Of a DNA stretch of 45,473 nucleotides, positions 35,524-43,737 are shown piece after piece. This DNA comes from Deltaproteobacteria bacterium. GTDB taxonomy: Bacteria; SAR324; XYD2-FULL-50-16. The stretch lies in the NCBI GenBank assembly GCA_018645005.1, contig JABGPJ010000103.1, positions 9,481-54,953 on the forward strand, read 5' to 3'. Numbering within the stretch: the first letter of the stretch is position 1; each line of letters starts with the position of its first letter. The notes under the pieces are model-generated. The model ran no database searches and had not been told where the DNA came from. It saw nothing but the letters and a program-made list of their open reading frames with translations. Made by a program: the position numbers and the translations under genes.

Positions 35524-36140
35524 ATCGGTCCGAGTGCTTTCCAGTTGTAGCTTTTTCGGTAAAAAGAGGGCAATTCGCCCTTGTTTTCCAAATGCCACTC
35601 CACAAACACCAACGTCTTGGAATTAGCATACCCGCCACCGCATATTTCACCAAACGATTCAATAAAAGGCTGACACAGCTGTTTGAAAAGCGCATCTCTT
35701 TTCCATTTTGCAAGAACCGAAGCCGCCGCAACGCTGAAATGGGACCTGTCTGCCTTATTCACGGCATGAACCGTTCTGTTTATCAGTGGCTGAAACAGGG
35801 TTGCCCCATCCAGAACAACTTCATCAGCGGGGAGCGCAGTTATAATCACGCTGGCGGTATTCTGTTCAAGTCGGTTGAGTGCATGCTCCCGGACATGTTC
35901 ATCGATTATTTCCGGAGTCAAAACAATCAACTCGTAGCTGAAATTGGCCATGATGCGATCGGCCAACTCTTCTCTTCTCGCTTGCCCCCTTGCATTGCTG
36001 CCGAAAAGTTTTGAATCTTTCACCCCCCACTCTTCCAGCGTTGAGAGCTCGCTCTGCAAAACACGCACGCCAGCCATAACCATCGGCCCGAGAACAGGAC
36101 CCCTTCCAGCTTCATCGATACCAAGCTCTGTTTTATTCAT
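35520..36140 (-). CDS. rnhB: Ribonuclease HII, archaeal/eukaryote-like type
   Basis: A 206-residue RNase HII that cuts RNA in RNA-DNA hybrids and removes misincorporated ribonucleotides. The catalytic acidic residues are Asp9 and Glu10 in GIDEAGRGP, Asp111 in VVLDGATL and Asp131 in KADRSHFSV. The first motif continues PVLGPMVMAG, and the C-terminus reads ENKGELPSFYRKSYNWKAL, which resembles archaeal RNase HII and eukaryotic RNASEH2A more than typical bacterial RnhB (GPLAGPVVAA). It starts ten bases after the DUF192 gene, in a def-DUF192-rnhB operon. Confidence 0.93.
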   Translation of the reverse strand: MNKTELGIDEAGRGPVLGPMVMAGVRVLQSELSTLEEWGVKDSKLFGSNARGQARREELADRIMANFSYELIVLTPEIIDEHVREHALNRLEQNTASVIITALPADEVVLDGATLFQPLINRTVHAVNKADRSHFSVAAASVLAKWKRDALFKQLCQPFIESFGEICGGGYANSKTLVFVEWHLENKGELPSFYRKSYNWKALGPI

Positions 36141-36150
36141 CTATGATCGC

Positions 36151-36594
36151 CTATGGAATCAGCTGGATCGAATGCCCAACCTGGATTGAGTGCCGACGGA
36201 CATAACCAGCGGGAAGTTCCAGCACCATATCCGCTGCAATCCCATGACCGTAACGTTTCAGGTAATTGTCTTGCATCAGGGTTGAGGGAGGGGGTACCTG
36301 GTGTTCAATAGAGACGATCTGTCCTCTATGAATCCAGAGGATATCAATGGGAATGCGCATGCGTTTCATCCAGAAGATGCGTTCTCCCGGGGATTTGTAT
36401 ATAAACAGCATCCCGGTTCCATCGGGGAAATTTTTTCGTCCGCCCAGCCCCTGGATTTGCTCTCTTGAGGTTGTCGCATATTCCACCCGGATGAGGTGTC
36501 GATCATGGATCAGCAGTTTCTTCCACCCTGAGGCGGGCCCACTGTCGGAAATCAAAAAAAAGATACACAAAAAAAAGATGATTTTTCCAGCCAT
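36151..36594 (-). CDS. DUF192 family exported protein
   Basis: A 147-residue protein with an N-terminal signal peptide (KIIFFLCIFFLI, cleavage near PAS). The rest is a complete DUF192 domain: EQIQGLGGRKNFPDGTGMLF, then FWMKRMRIPIDILWI, IVSIEHQVPP and ADMVLELPAGYVRRHSI. The function of DUF192 is not established; the fold is a small beta-barrel found in periplasmic proteins of bacteria and archaea. It begins six bases after def and ends ten bases before rnhB, so co-transcription is likely, but the neighbours do not explain its role. Confidence 0.88.
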   Translation of the reverse strand: MAGKIIFFLCIFFLISDSGPASGWKKLLIHDRHLIRVEYATTSREQIQGLGGRKNFPDGTGMLFIYKSPGERIFWMKRMRIPIDILWIHRGQIVSIEHQVPPPSTLMQDNYLKRYGHGIAADMVLELPAGYVRRHSIQVGHSIQLIP

Positions 36595-36600
36595 CCCGTT

Positions 36601-37122
36601 CTAATTTGAGCGGTTATTCTCTTTTTTAAGCCTGTTCTGAATCATGCGACGTTTCAGCGGCGGCAGGCGGTCGATAAACAGTTTTCCATTGAGATGGTCC
36701 AGTTCGTGCTGGATGCAGATCGCCAGTATTCCCTGGGCTTGAAGTTCGTGGACCTCCTGATTCAGATCTTGAAAGCGCAGGCTGACTTCCGCAAAGCGTT
36801 TGATCTCCGCCCGGAATTCGGGAACAGACAGGCATCCCTCTTCGATACAGCTTTCTCCACCAGTCTCGAAAATTTCGGGGTTGATAACAGCCACCGGCTG
36901 TTTTTTCGATTCAGGGTCCTCTTTGTTATAAAAAACATCCATCACAAACAATCTTTTATCCTCGTGTATCTGCGTCGCAGCCAGTCCGATTCCTGGCTCA
37001 TCATACATAGTTTCGGCCATGTCATTGACGAGGGTTTCCAAAGCCTTGTCGAACAGGGAAACAGGTTTGGCAACGATTTTTAAAAAAGGGTCGGGGAAGG
37101 TCAGAATTTTCAATAACGCCAT
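36601..37122 (-). CDS. def: Peptide deformylase
   Basis: A 173-residue metalloenzyme that removes the formyl group from nascent proteins. All three motifs are present: GIGLAATQ (44-51), EGCLS (95-99, Cys97 as metal ligand) and QHELDH (138-143, two His ligands and catalytic Glu140). Length is normal for a bacterial type I enzyme. It is the first gene of a three-gene minus-strand operon. fmt, its usual partner, is not here. Confidence 0.97.
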   Translation of the reverse strand: MALLKILTFPDPFLKIVAKPVSLFDKALETLVNDMAETMYDEPGIGLAATQIHEDKRLFVMDVFYNKEDPESKKQPVAVINPEIFETGGESCIEEGCLSVPEFRAEIKRFAEVSLRFQDLNQEVHELQAQGILAICIQHELDHLNGKLFIDRLPPLKRRMIQNRLKKENNRSN

Positions 37123-37277
37123 TTCGATTTTTCCTGGTTGTCAAGGACAGCTTCGGTGAGTGTCTTCTATTCGGGTTCTCTGGAACTTTTCGGAGAAACG
37201 GCTCAAGTACTGCCGTTTAAATTTATTATAGACAGAGTCTTACCCTTTGACAATCCGTTAAACGCGGTGGTTGGCGA

Positions 37278-38195
37278 TCAATTATTATTGACAAGATGGT
37301 AATCCTGCCGAATATTTTGAGCGATTTTGGAGATGGAGATTGAAGCATTGGAACTGGGTGAGGTGATAACTACCGGTCTGCGCTGTCGTATGGATTGGAT
37401 GACGGTGTTGTCGTGTTCAACGAATCCCACATAACCGATATCGACACCAAAATACTTTTTACACGCCTGACTCATAGAAAACCCAATGCGCACGTCTGTT
37501 GGCGTCCTTACCTGGTTCAGCACCAGTTTCGGATTGAATCTGGCCAGCTCGTATTTCAGGGTTTCTCCGGCTTGCGTGTTGATGTCATAAATCTCTGTGA
37601 CCAGATCAGCGGGTGTTCGTGGATTTTCTTCGTTTTTGGTGTCGGTAATCCGTTCCAGAAATGATTTAACGCCGGTGTGTCGGACCACGGTTTTCAACTT
37701 TCGATAAAAGGCTGATTTGACGAACCGATAAGTGTTCTCAACGGATGTCGGCTCTGATGCAGTTACCAGTATACCCTTATCCGCCGATAGAAACAGATCC
37801 AGCGTATAAGATGTGGTACCGGCGCCCAGATCGACCAGAACATAGTCAACGTTTAAGGAAGTGATCGCTTTAATCAATTTGTTTTGCTGGATGATATTCA
37901 AATTGGCCATACCCAGAACATCCTGAGCGCCACTGGCCAGCTTCAGATTTGGGATACCTGTAGGCAGCAATATGTCATCCAATCGTAGCTGACTATTTTT
38001 GATAAAATCAGAGACACTGATAATGGAGGACGAAATACCCAGGAAAGTATGCAGATTGGGACCGCCAAAATCCGCATCGATCAGCACAACGCTGTTCCCT
38101 TTTTGCGCCAGATCGATACTTAAATTGCTGCAGAGGAAACTCTTGCCGACCCCTCCTTTACCGCCCGCGATTGCCCAAATACCTTTTTTTGCCAT
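37278..38195 (-). CDS. MinD/FlhG-like P-loop ATPase
   Basis: A 305-residue ATPase of the MinD/Mrp/FlhG group. The deviant Walker A is GGKGGVGKS (ending Ser19), Walker A' is LIDADFGGPNLHT, and Walker B is YVLVDLGAGTTSYTLDLFL. TASEPTSVENTYRFVKSAFYR is typical of the subfamily seen in deltaproteobacteria. The C-terminus has no obvious MinD-type amphipathic membrane helix, and no minC, minE or flagellar gene lies nearby. It probably positions or regulates another system by ATP-dependent dimerisation; the target is unknown. It follows the cpoB-like gene by about 220 bases, and is probably its own unit. Confidence 0.87.
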   Translation of the reverse strand: MAKKGIWAIAGGKGGVGKSFLCSNLSIDLAQKGNSVVLIDADFGGPNLHTFLGISSSIISVSDFIKNSQLRLDDILLPTGIPNLKLASGAQDVLGMANLNIIQQNKLIKAITSLNVDYVLVDLGAGTTSYTLDLFLSADKGILVTASEPTSVENTYRFVKSAFYRKLKTVVRHTGVKSFLERITDTKNEENPRTPADLVTEIYDINTQAGETLKYELARFNPKLVLNQVRTPTDVRIGFSMSQACKKYFGVDIGYVGFVEHDNTVIQSIRQRRPVVITSPSSNASISISKIAQNIRQDYHLVNNN

Positions 38196-38418
38196 TATGC
38201 CTAGTCAGTTAACCTTTTCAACTGACAATAATTACAACTTTATAGCCCGTTGAGATTTCAAAAATGGGTGAAAATGTCAGCAATCGTACTGCAAAATAAG
38301 ATCCAAATTCTTGTTTAAAAATAAATTTGATTTCTTTCAGATCAGAAGCCGGAACGGCAATACTTGAAGAGAACAGAGAGGTGTCATTTTCAACAAGATT
38401 CCGAGGCACGTCTGCGCT

Positions 38419-39828
38419 TTATTCAGACAACTGGCCGGCTTTTTCTTTAGTTTCGTTACCCTCGACCGTTTTCTGACTGGTGTCCTCCGATAAAGGTCCT
38501 TGTGAACCTTCAGTGGCAGTTACTTCATTTTCAGTGACCGGTTCATCAGCCTTAGATTCCGGTTCTTCAGCCTTAGATTCATGTTCATCGGCCTTAGGTT
38601 CCGGTTCTTCAGCCTTAGATTCCGGTTCTTCAGCCTTAGATTCCGGTTCATCGGCCTTAGGTTCCGGTTCTTCAGCCTTAGATTCCGGTTCTTCAGCCTT
38701 AGATTCCGGTTCATCACCTTCGAGACTATCTGCTTTGTCAGGAGTAGATTCTTCAGGAGTAGATTCCTGCTGAACTTCTGCAATCGTACCCTCTTTTACA
38801 GGAGTTGTCATTTCGGGAGAAGAACCTTGTGAGACATTTTCAGGCATTTCCTTTTTTTTAGGAACCGCCTCGCTATGAGCAGAACCCTGAGAAACATCCT
38901 CAGTGCCCTCCTTTTTTACAGGAGCCTTCTTTTCGGGAAATGGTTTCTGACCACTTACTTGACCATTTTCCGATTTTTCAGGAACGGCGACTTTCTGAGG
39001 AGAATCCGGTGTAACATCTGTTTGGCTGTCGGTTCCCTCAAAAACAGCCTCATCCGCAATGGTTTTTTTAGAAATATCAGCAGTACTGTCAGTCGCCAGC
39101 ACGGATTCGTTTAATGGCTGATCAACAATTGTCTCAAGTTCTTTCAGTTTTTGTTTAGCCTTTATGGTAAAAATATCCTGCTCATCAACAAGCGATAGTT
39201 GAAGAAGCAAGGTATTTTGCTCGTTTTTCATGCCCAAGGTACCGAAGACCTCACTCATTTCAAAAACCGATCGGGATAAATAAGGGCTATCAGGAAATTG
39301 CGAGACTAGTGTGCTGTAATATCCAAGGCTTTCCTGCAATTCACCAAGATGTCTGTTTTTTGATGCCAGATAAAAAATCAGGAGGTCTTTCGGAAATTCG
39401 GAGATTGGGTTATTAATCGTTGATAATATCAAATTCTCCGAATGAGATTTTTCTGCCAGTGTGTCTAAAATGATCGATTTTAAAAGACGCTCCAGGTCTT
39501 CAAAATCATTACTGAGCTTAGTTGTAGAACTGGCTTCGAGTTTCTCATCGAATTTTTGGGATTCATTTCTGAGCGCAATAACCTGTTTCAGAAGCTCTTC
39601 GTTTTCTTTTCGCAGTCTTCCAACCAGGAGTTGGAAGTCTTCCTGTTGAGATTTCCAGGCTTTATCTTTCTTATCAAAATCTTCTTTTAGCTCCAGGAAA
39701 CTTTGTTGCAACTCAAAAACGGTTCTGCCGATCTTGCGAACCCTTTCTGAGGTGTTAACTGCATTTGCCAGATCAGGAAAAAAAAATCCCAAACAAGATA
39801 TCAAACAAACAACTACGATTTTTGCCAT
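38419..39828 (-). CDS. CpoB/YbgF-like periplasmic protein with repeat tail
   Basis: A 469-residue periplasmic protein. A signal peptide (1-23, cleavage after ANA) is followed by a long coiled coil (about 27-105) and a TPR-like helical segment (145-232, YYSTLVSQFPDSPYLSRSVF). This coiled-coil-then-TPR order, directly downstream of tolB, identifies the tol-linked CpoB/YbgF family, which coordinates peptidoglycan synthesis with outer-membrane constriction. Residues 240-469 are an extra acidic, low-complexity tail, including eight 7-residue units EPESKAE/EPEPKAD (373-428). E. coli CpoB ends with its TPR domain and has no such tail. The gap to tolB is 32 bases. Confidence 0.78.
   Translation of the reverse strand: MAKIVVVCLISCLGFFFPDLANAVNTSERVRKIGRTVFELQQSFLELKEDFDKKDKAWKSQQEDFQLLVGRLRKENEELLKQVIALRNESQKFDEKLEASSTTKLSNDFEDLERLLKSIILDTLAEKSHSENLILSTINNPISEFPKDLLIFYLASKNRHLGELQESLGYYSTLVSQFPDSPYLSRSVFEMSEVFGTLGMKNEQNTLLLQLSLVDEQDIFTIKAKQKLKELETIVDQPLNESVLATDSTADISKKTIADEAVFEGTDSQTDVTPDSPQKVAVPEKSENGQVSGQKPFPEKKAPVKKEGTEDVSQGSAHSEAVPKKKEMPENVSQGSSPEMTTPVKEGTIAEVQQESTPEESTPDKADSLEGDEPESKAEEPESKAEEPEPKADEPESKAEEPESKAEEPEPKADEHESKAEEPESKADEPVTENEVTATEGSQGPLSEDTSQKTVEGNETKEKAGQLSE
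38545..38712 (-). repeat. 21-base in-frame repeats in the cpoB-like gene
   Basis: Eight 21-base units encoding EPESKAE or EPEPKAD, arranged with a higher-order period of three units (63 bases: ESKAE, ESKAE, EPKAD). This pattern implies recent duplication of a 63-base block. Confidence 0.88.
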
Positions 39829-39860
39829 TTGCGGACGTAAACAACGGTTACTATATAAGT

Positions 39861-41144
39861 TTACTGCAGAGCTGGTCCCCAGCGGGGATTGGTTTCACTA
39901 ATCTGGCTAGAAGTTTTAACGGCCCGATGATATTCGCCTCCACTAGCCAACATATAGTAGATTTTCATAATATCCGTGCTGTCACTCTTTGGTTTCCCGG
40001 TAAACGCAATCAAAGAACCATCCGGCGACCAAGTCGGTGATTCCGCATCGATATCTTCACCTGTAATCCGTTTTTCAATCCCAGTTTTGACATCAATTCG
40101 ATAAACCGATGAGACCTTGTTTCTTATTCCTCGGTAAGCAATCAATTTACTATTTGGTGACCAGGCAGGCGTCACATTGTAGCCACCTTTCTTGGTCAGG
40201 CGATTAACCTTACCTGTCTTGAGATTCATTAGATAGATCTGCGGTGCTGCGGTCTGGTCTGAAACAAACGCCATCATTGCACCATCTGGCGATATTTGGG
40301 GTTCTGTTTCAATTGTCTTATTAAAGGTCCACTTTTTTACCATTTTCAGTTCCGGTGCAACTTCAGCGTATGGGGAACCATTGATTTTGTATTGAACAAT
40401 ATCAGAATTCTGATCTGAAATATGCAGTGTCAGAAAAACACTACCGTCCGGTGCCCAATAAGGGCTACTGGCTTTACCTGCTTCCGCAAAAACGCTTATT
40501 GACTTATATCTCAAGGGATTGAGCTGCTGAACACTTATGATAGTTCCACCTTCGGTATGGCTGGTATAGATGATTTTATCCATATCGGGATTCCAGCTGG
40601 CCCCGTAATTGGTAAACATGTTATAGCTGACCTGTTCCGTTCCTTCGGGAATCCCAAAAGGAGTTTTATACATTACTTTTCGTCTTTGCTCCAGATTTGA
40701 CCAGACCAGTGTACTACCTAAGGAACCTTTAATTCCGAACAACTCTTGCAAAAGCCTGTTTCCAATTTGAGCGGCTTTGAGATTTAAATATCCGGAATCT
40801 GTTCCTCGAAAGCGCAGACCAAAATACTTCGGTTGAACCTGACTGCCGGGTCCGCCGATCAGGTTCAAAACAATTTCTTTGTCCTCTACAGATTTTTCTA
40901 TTTCCAGGATGTAATCCGCCGAATCTTTAGCACTGACGTTCTGAAACAAAAGGGTTTGCTCCAGCAATTTCCTTAGTTTGCTGACAAAAACGTTGTTCAA
41001 TCGACTACTCTTTTTAGCGCTTAAGTGTACTGTCGCTTTTTTAATTCCGGGATTATCGATATCATAAAAATCTGCAGCATATCCTGAAATACTGAAAAAA
41101 CAAACTATTCCAAACAAAAAAAGACTCGTTTTGATAGTTTTCAT
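39861..41144 (-). CDS. tolB: Tol-Pal system protein TolB
   Basis: A 427-residue periplasmic protein with a signal peptide (about 1-23, ending SGYAA), an N-terminal alpha/beta domain (to about 160) and a WD40-like six-bladed propeller. The blades show repeated sequences such as YSWAPDG-like SPYWAPDGSVFLT, PQISPDGAMMAFVSD, PAWSPNSKLIAYRG and PTWSPDGSLIAFTG. TolB binds Pal and TolA and is released when TolA is energised. The start has GAGG upstream. It begins 11 bases after tolA. Confidence 0.95.
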   Translation of the reverse strand: MKTIKTSLFLFGIVCFFSISGYAADFYDIDNPGIKKATVHLSAKKSSRLNNVFVSKLRKLLEQTLLFQNVSAKDSADYILEIEKSVEDKEIVLNLIGGPGSQVQPKYFGLRFRGTDSGYLNLKAAQIGNRLLQELFGIKGSLGSTLVWSNLEQRRKVMYKTPFGIPEGTEQVSYNMFTNYGASWNPDMDKIIYTSHTEGGTIISVQQLNPLRYKSISVFAEAGKASSPYWAPDGSVFLTLHISDQNSDIVQYKINGSPYAEVAPELKMVKKWTFNKTIETEPQISPDGAMMAFVSDQTAAPQIYLMNLKTGKVNRLTKKGGYNVTPAWSPNSKLIAYRGIRNKVSSVYRIDVKTGIEKRITGEDIDAESPTWSPDGSLIAFTGKPKSDSTDIMKIYYMLASGGEYHRAVKTSSQISETNPRWGPALQ

Positions 41145-41155
41145 GGCCGACCTCG

Positions 41156-42562
41156 CTAGTTAAGGTTTGTTTGAGAGGATTTAAACCGTAAACCGATTTC
41201 AGTAAACTCTCCGGGAAAATTCTCTGGCAGTGGTGGTAATTGAACCAGATTCGCAAACACTCTTTTAATCGATTGATCATACAAAAAATTGCCGGAAGTT
41301 TCCACCGGCTCATAAAACAGGATCCGTCCGTTTCTAGCTATCTTAACCTTCATTAATACCTGCAGGGAAGGATCTAGTTCCAAAGGAATATGCCAATGAA
41401 GCTTAATCGTATCATTTACCAAAGGCAGGTATTTTCGGAGCATCGCCTCACTCATAGGAGAACTCTTCCATTTTCCGCGAAGCATGGTCCCCGCTAATAG
41501 TGCTTTATTATTGGAAATGACGGACTGTATTTTTGAATAACCTTCCCAGGATTTAGTGTCAACTGTTGATTTTTCAGTTTTCTTGTCAGCCTCACTTCCT
41601 CGTTTTATTAGATTAAAACTCCATGCTTTGACCAGGATATGAGCCGTTTTTTTAACCCGCTGGCGAATCCTTTGTTCTTCTTTCTTGGTTGGCTTCGGTT
41701 TGGTCTCAATAATATCTTCGACCTTTTCAAGTTCCAGAACTTCGTCCTTTTCTGGTACCTTTACAGCCACCGCATCAATGGTGACTTCCTTTTCCGATAC
41801 CTCCTCAGCAATATCTTTGGCTTCTTCCAGTACTTCTGGTACTTCTTTTACAATTTCTTGTTCTTCCTTAAAGATATCGAGTTTTTTTTCTACAATTTCT
41901 TCCAGTTCTTCTATTTTTGGTTCTTCTTCTACTATTTCTTCTTCCGGCTCGGGTTCTTCTTCTACTGTTTCTTCTTCCGGCTCGGGTTCTTCTTCTACTA
42001 TTTCCTCTTCCGGCTCGGGTTCTTCTTCTACTATTTCTTCTTCTGGCTCGGGTTCTTCTTCTACTATTTCCTCTTCCGGCTCGGGTTCTTCTTCTACTGT
42101 TTCTTCTTCCGGCTCGGGTTCTTCTTCTACTATTTCTTCTTCCGGCTCAGGTTCTTCTTCTACTATTTCTTCTTCCGGCTCTGTTTCAGCTGGTTGAGTT
42201 TGTGGCTCAAATCCCGTGGGTTTCTTCTCAGCTGTTACTTCTTGGGCTCTTCTCAGAGCTTCTTTTGTCTGAATTGAGACCAGTAAGTCCTCTGTACCTA
42301 CTGCTAATTTCGCTGTTTTTTCCAACTCACCGGGCGGTAGCAATAGTTGTCTGATTTGTTGCGAATCAAGCAAATCGACATTCAAGCTTTTTGACTCCAA
42401 TTCAGCTAGAATTTGGAGTTTGCCATCCTCGCTGTAAGCGTATAAAAACATCCACGTGAATAGCGAAATGTGCAGCAAAAGCGAAACAGAAAATCCGATC
42501 TTGAAGTGATTTTCAAGGGGCGAACTTCTATTTTTTATCGAAAACAAGTCCAATATTGCCAT
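41156..42562 (-). CDS. tolA: TolA/TonB-like energy transducer with repeat linker
   Basis: A 468-residue inner-membrane protein. One membrane helix (about 22-42, IGFSVSLLLHISLFTWMFLY, with the His seen in TonB/TolA anchors) is followed by a very long acidic periplasmic region and a C-terminal TonB/TolA domain (about 380-468, DPSLQVLMKVKIARNGRI, then IKRVFANLVQLPPLP). The linker has seven exact-length 11-residue units EEEPEPEEE-I/T-V (135-211). E. coli TolA instead has an Ala/Lys-rich helix. With TolQ and TolR it converts proton motive force into pulling on TolB-Pal. The start overlaps tolR by 35 bases. Confidence 0.88.
   Translation of the reverse strand: MAILDLFSIKNRSSPLENHFKIGFSVSLLLHISLFTWMFLYAYSEDGKLQILAELESKSLNVDLLDSQQIRQLLLPPGELEKTAKLAVGTEDLLVSIQTKEALRRAQEVTAEKKPTGFEPQTQPAETEPEEEIVEEEPEPEEEIVEEEPEPEEETVEEEPEPEEEIVEEEPEPEEEIVEEEPEPEEEIVEEEPEPEEETVEEEPEPEEEIVEEEPKIEELEEIVEKKLDIFKEEQEIVKEVPEVLEEAKDIAEEVSEKEVTIDAVAVKVPEKDEVLELEKVEDIIETKPKPTKKEEQRIRQRVKKTAHILVKAWSFNLIKRGSEADKKTEKSTVDTKSWEGYSKIQSVISNNKALLAGTMLRGKWKSSPMSEAMLRKYLPLVNDTIKLHWHIPLELDPSLQVLMKVKIARNGRILFYEPVETSGNFLYDQSIKRVFANLVQLPPLPENFPGEFTEIGLRFKSSQTNLN
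41930..42160 (-). repeat. 33-base in-frame repeats in tolA
   Basis: Seven 33-base units encoding EEEPEPEEEIV or EEEPEPEEETV. Differences between units are few and mostly silent, which suggests recent expansion or gene conversion. Confidence 0.9.
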
Positions 42563-42944
42563 GGCCCTGATTATTCAAAAAGACCATCAGATGCAACAGA
42601 TATTCATAGGAAACGGATTTATCTGCTTGAATAAAAACCTTTCTAATATCTAGTTTTCTGGTTAAATCCCTAAATGATTCAAAAAAATGGCTCAGTTTGA
42701 ATTTCTTTTTTTGATAAATAACTTGCCCCTTATTGGTTAAGCCTAGAATAAGTATTTTATTAAAATCGAGTTTTTCTTGCGATCCTGCTTTGACCAGCTT
42801 TTCCTTTGGCAGATTTACACCTACTGAACGGGTCATTATCGGCGCCGTCACCATAAATATGATCAGTAACACCAACAATATATCCACAAATGGGGTCACA
42901 TTAATCTCGGATAACCAAGATTCGTTTTTTTCAGACGTCTGCAT
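42528..42944 (-). CDS. tolR: TolR/ExbD-family proton-channel protein
   Basis: A 138-residue protein with one N-terminal membrane helix bearing the conserved Asp21 in INVTPFVDILLVLLIIF, the proton-path residue of TolR and ExbD. The periplasmic remainder (residues 40-138) has the ExbD fold, including the segment VFIQADKSVSYEYLLHLM. It forms the stator with TolQ and drives TolA. It overlaps tolQ by 14 bases and tolA by 35 bases, a tightly coupled arrangement. Confidence 0.95.
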   Translation of the reverse strand: MQTSEKNESWLSEINVTPFVDILLVLLIIFMVTAPIMTRSVGVNLPKEKLVKAGSQEKLDFNKILILGLTNKGQVIYQKKKFKLSHFFESFRDLTRKLDIRKVFIQADKSVSYEYLLHLMVFLNNQGHGNIGLVFDKK

Positions 42945-43668
42945 TTGGCTGACCTTTCCTGAAAAAATAACGTTCTTGGATTTTGTTCTGGAAAATCAGG
43001 CAAAAGCGATCGTGTTCTTCGCTCAGTTTTTGAATCCAGTTCTTGTAATAATTAAATCCGACCGAAGCGGGAATAGCCACAAACAAACCCAACGCAGTGG
43101 CTATCAAGGCTTCGGAAATCGCAGGCGCCACAAATGCCAGATCTGCACTACCCATTCTGCCGATTTCATGAAACGCGTTAATAATACCGATTACAGTGCC
43201 CAACAACCCGATAAAAGGGGCCACGTTACTGGTAGTTGCTAATACTCCGATGAAAGTTCCCCGTCTATTCCGCTCCTGATTTTTCATCCGTTCAAGCGTT
43301 CTCCCGATGTTCTCATCGATATGAGACTTAATGAGCTTTGTATCCTGATCGGTGTCATACAGATTCGGAAAATGGTTCTCAATTCCTTCAATCTCTTGAT
43401 AACTTTCATGAAACACTGCAGCCAGTCCCCGCGGTTCTTTTCCCATTTCCTCGATTATTTTAATCGTCTCAAAAAGGTCCGTCAAGTCCTTGGATTCGTT
43501 GAACTTACTTAAAAATTCGGTATCATGTCTATCTTCCTTTCTCAGTTGTATCGCCTTGGCAACAACAATTGTCCAGGTATAAATAGACATAAATACCAGA
43601 ATCAAAAAGATCGAACTAACAATCGGTCCTGAAGATAACAAGACGTCAATATATGACGTTGATCCCAT
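42931..43668 (-). CDS. tolQ: TolQ/ExbB-family proton-channel protein
   Basis: A 245-residue inner-membrane protein with three helices at about 12-35, 140-170 and 178-207 and a large cytoplasmic loop after the first, as in TolQ. Helices 2 and 3 carry the conserved ATTSNVAPFIGLLGTVIGII and the FVAPAISEALIATALGLFVA proton-path motif. The protein assembles as a pentamer around a TolR dimer. It follows the upstream pal-like gene by about 70 bases and overlaps tolR. Confidence 0.95.
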   Translation of the reverse strand: MGSTSYIDVLLSSGPIVSSIFLILVFMSIYTWTIVVAKAIQLRKEDRHDTEFLSKFNESKDLTDLFETIKIIEEMGKEPRGLAAVFHESYQEIEGIENHFPNLYDTDQDTKLIKSHIDENIGRTLERMKNQERNRRGTFIGVLATTSNVAPFIGLLGTVIGIINAFHEIGRMGSADLAFVAPAISEALIATALGLFVAIPASVGFNYYKNWIQKLSEEHDRFCLIFQNKIQERYFFRKGQPNADV

Positions 43669-43737
43669 ACTGTCTTAGGTAAGTTTATTTATAATTTAGA
43701 GTTTGCCTTCTTGATGATTTTATTTAAATACAACAAA

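Noticed and set aside
38218-38409. Possible 63-residue minus-strand gene between the cpoB-like and MinD-like genes
   Set aside because: GTG start, no ribosome binding site, no recognisable motif. The gap is more simply read as the promoter region of the MinD-like gene.
38480-38832. Plus-strand Ser/Gly or Arg/Phe repeat frames opposite the cpoB-like gene
   Set aside because: Antisense artefact of the 21-base repeat.
41639-42354. Long open frames on the plus strand rich in Phe/Tyr/Leu or Ser/Gly, opposite tolA
   Set aside because: They are the reverse reading of the 33-base tolA repeats, so they stay open only because the repeat lacks stops in several frames. No ribosome binding site supports them.
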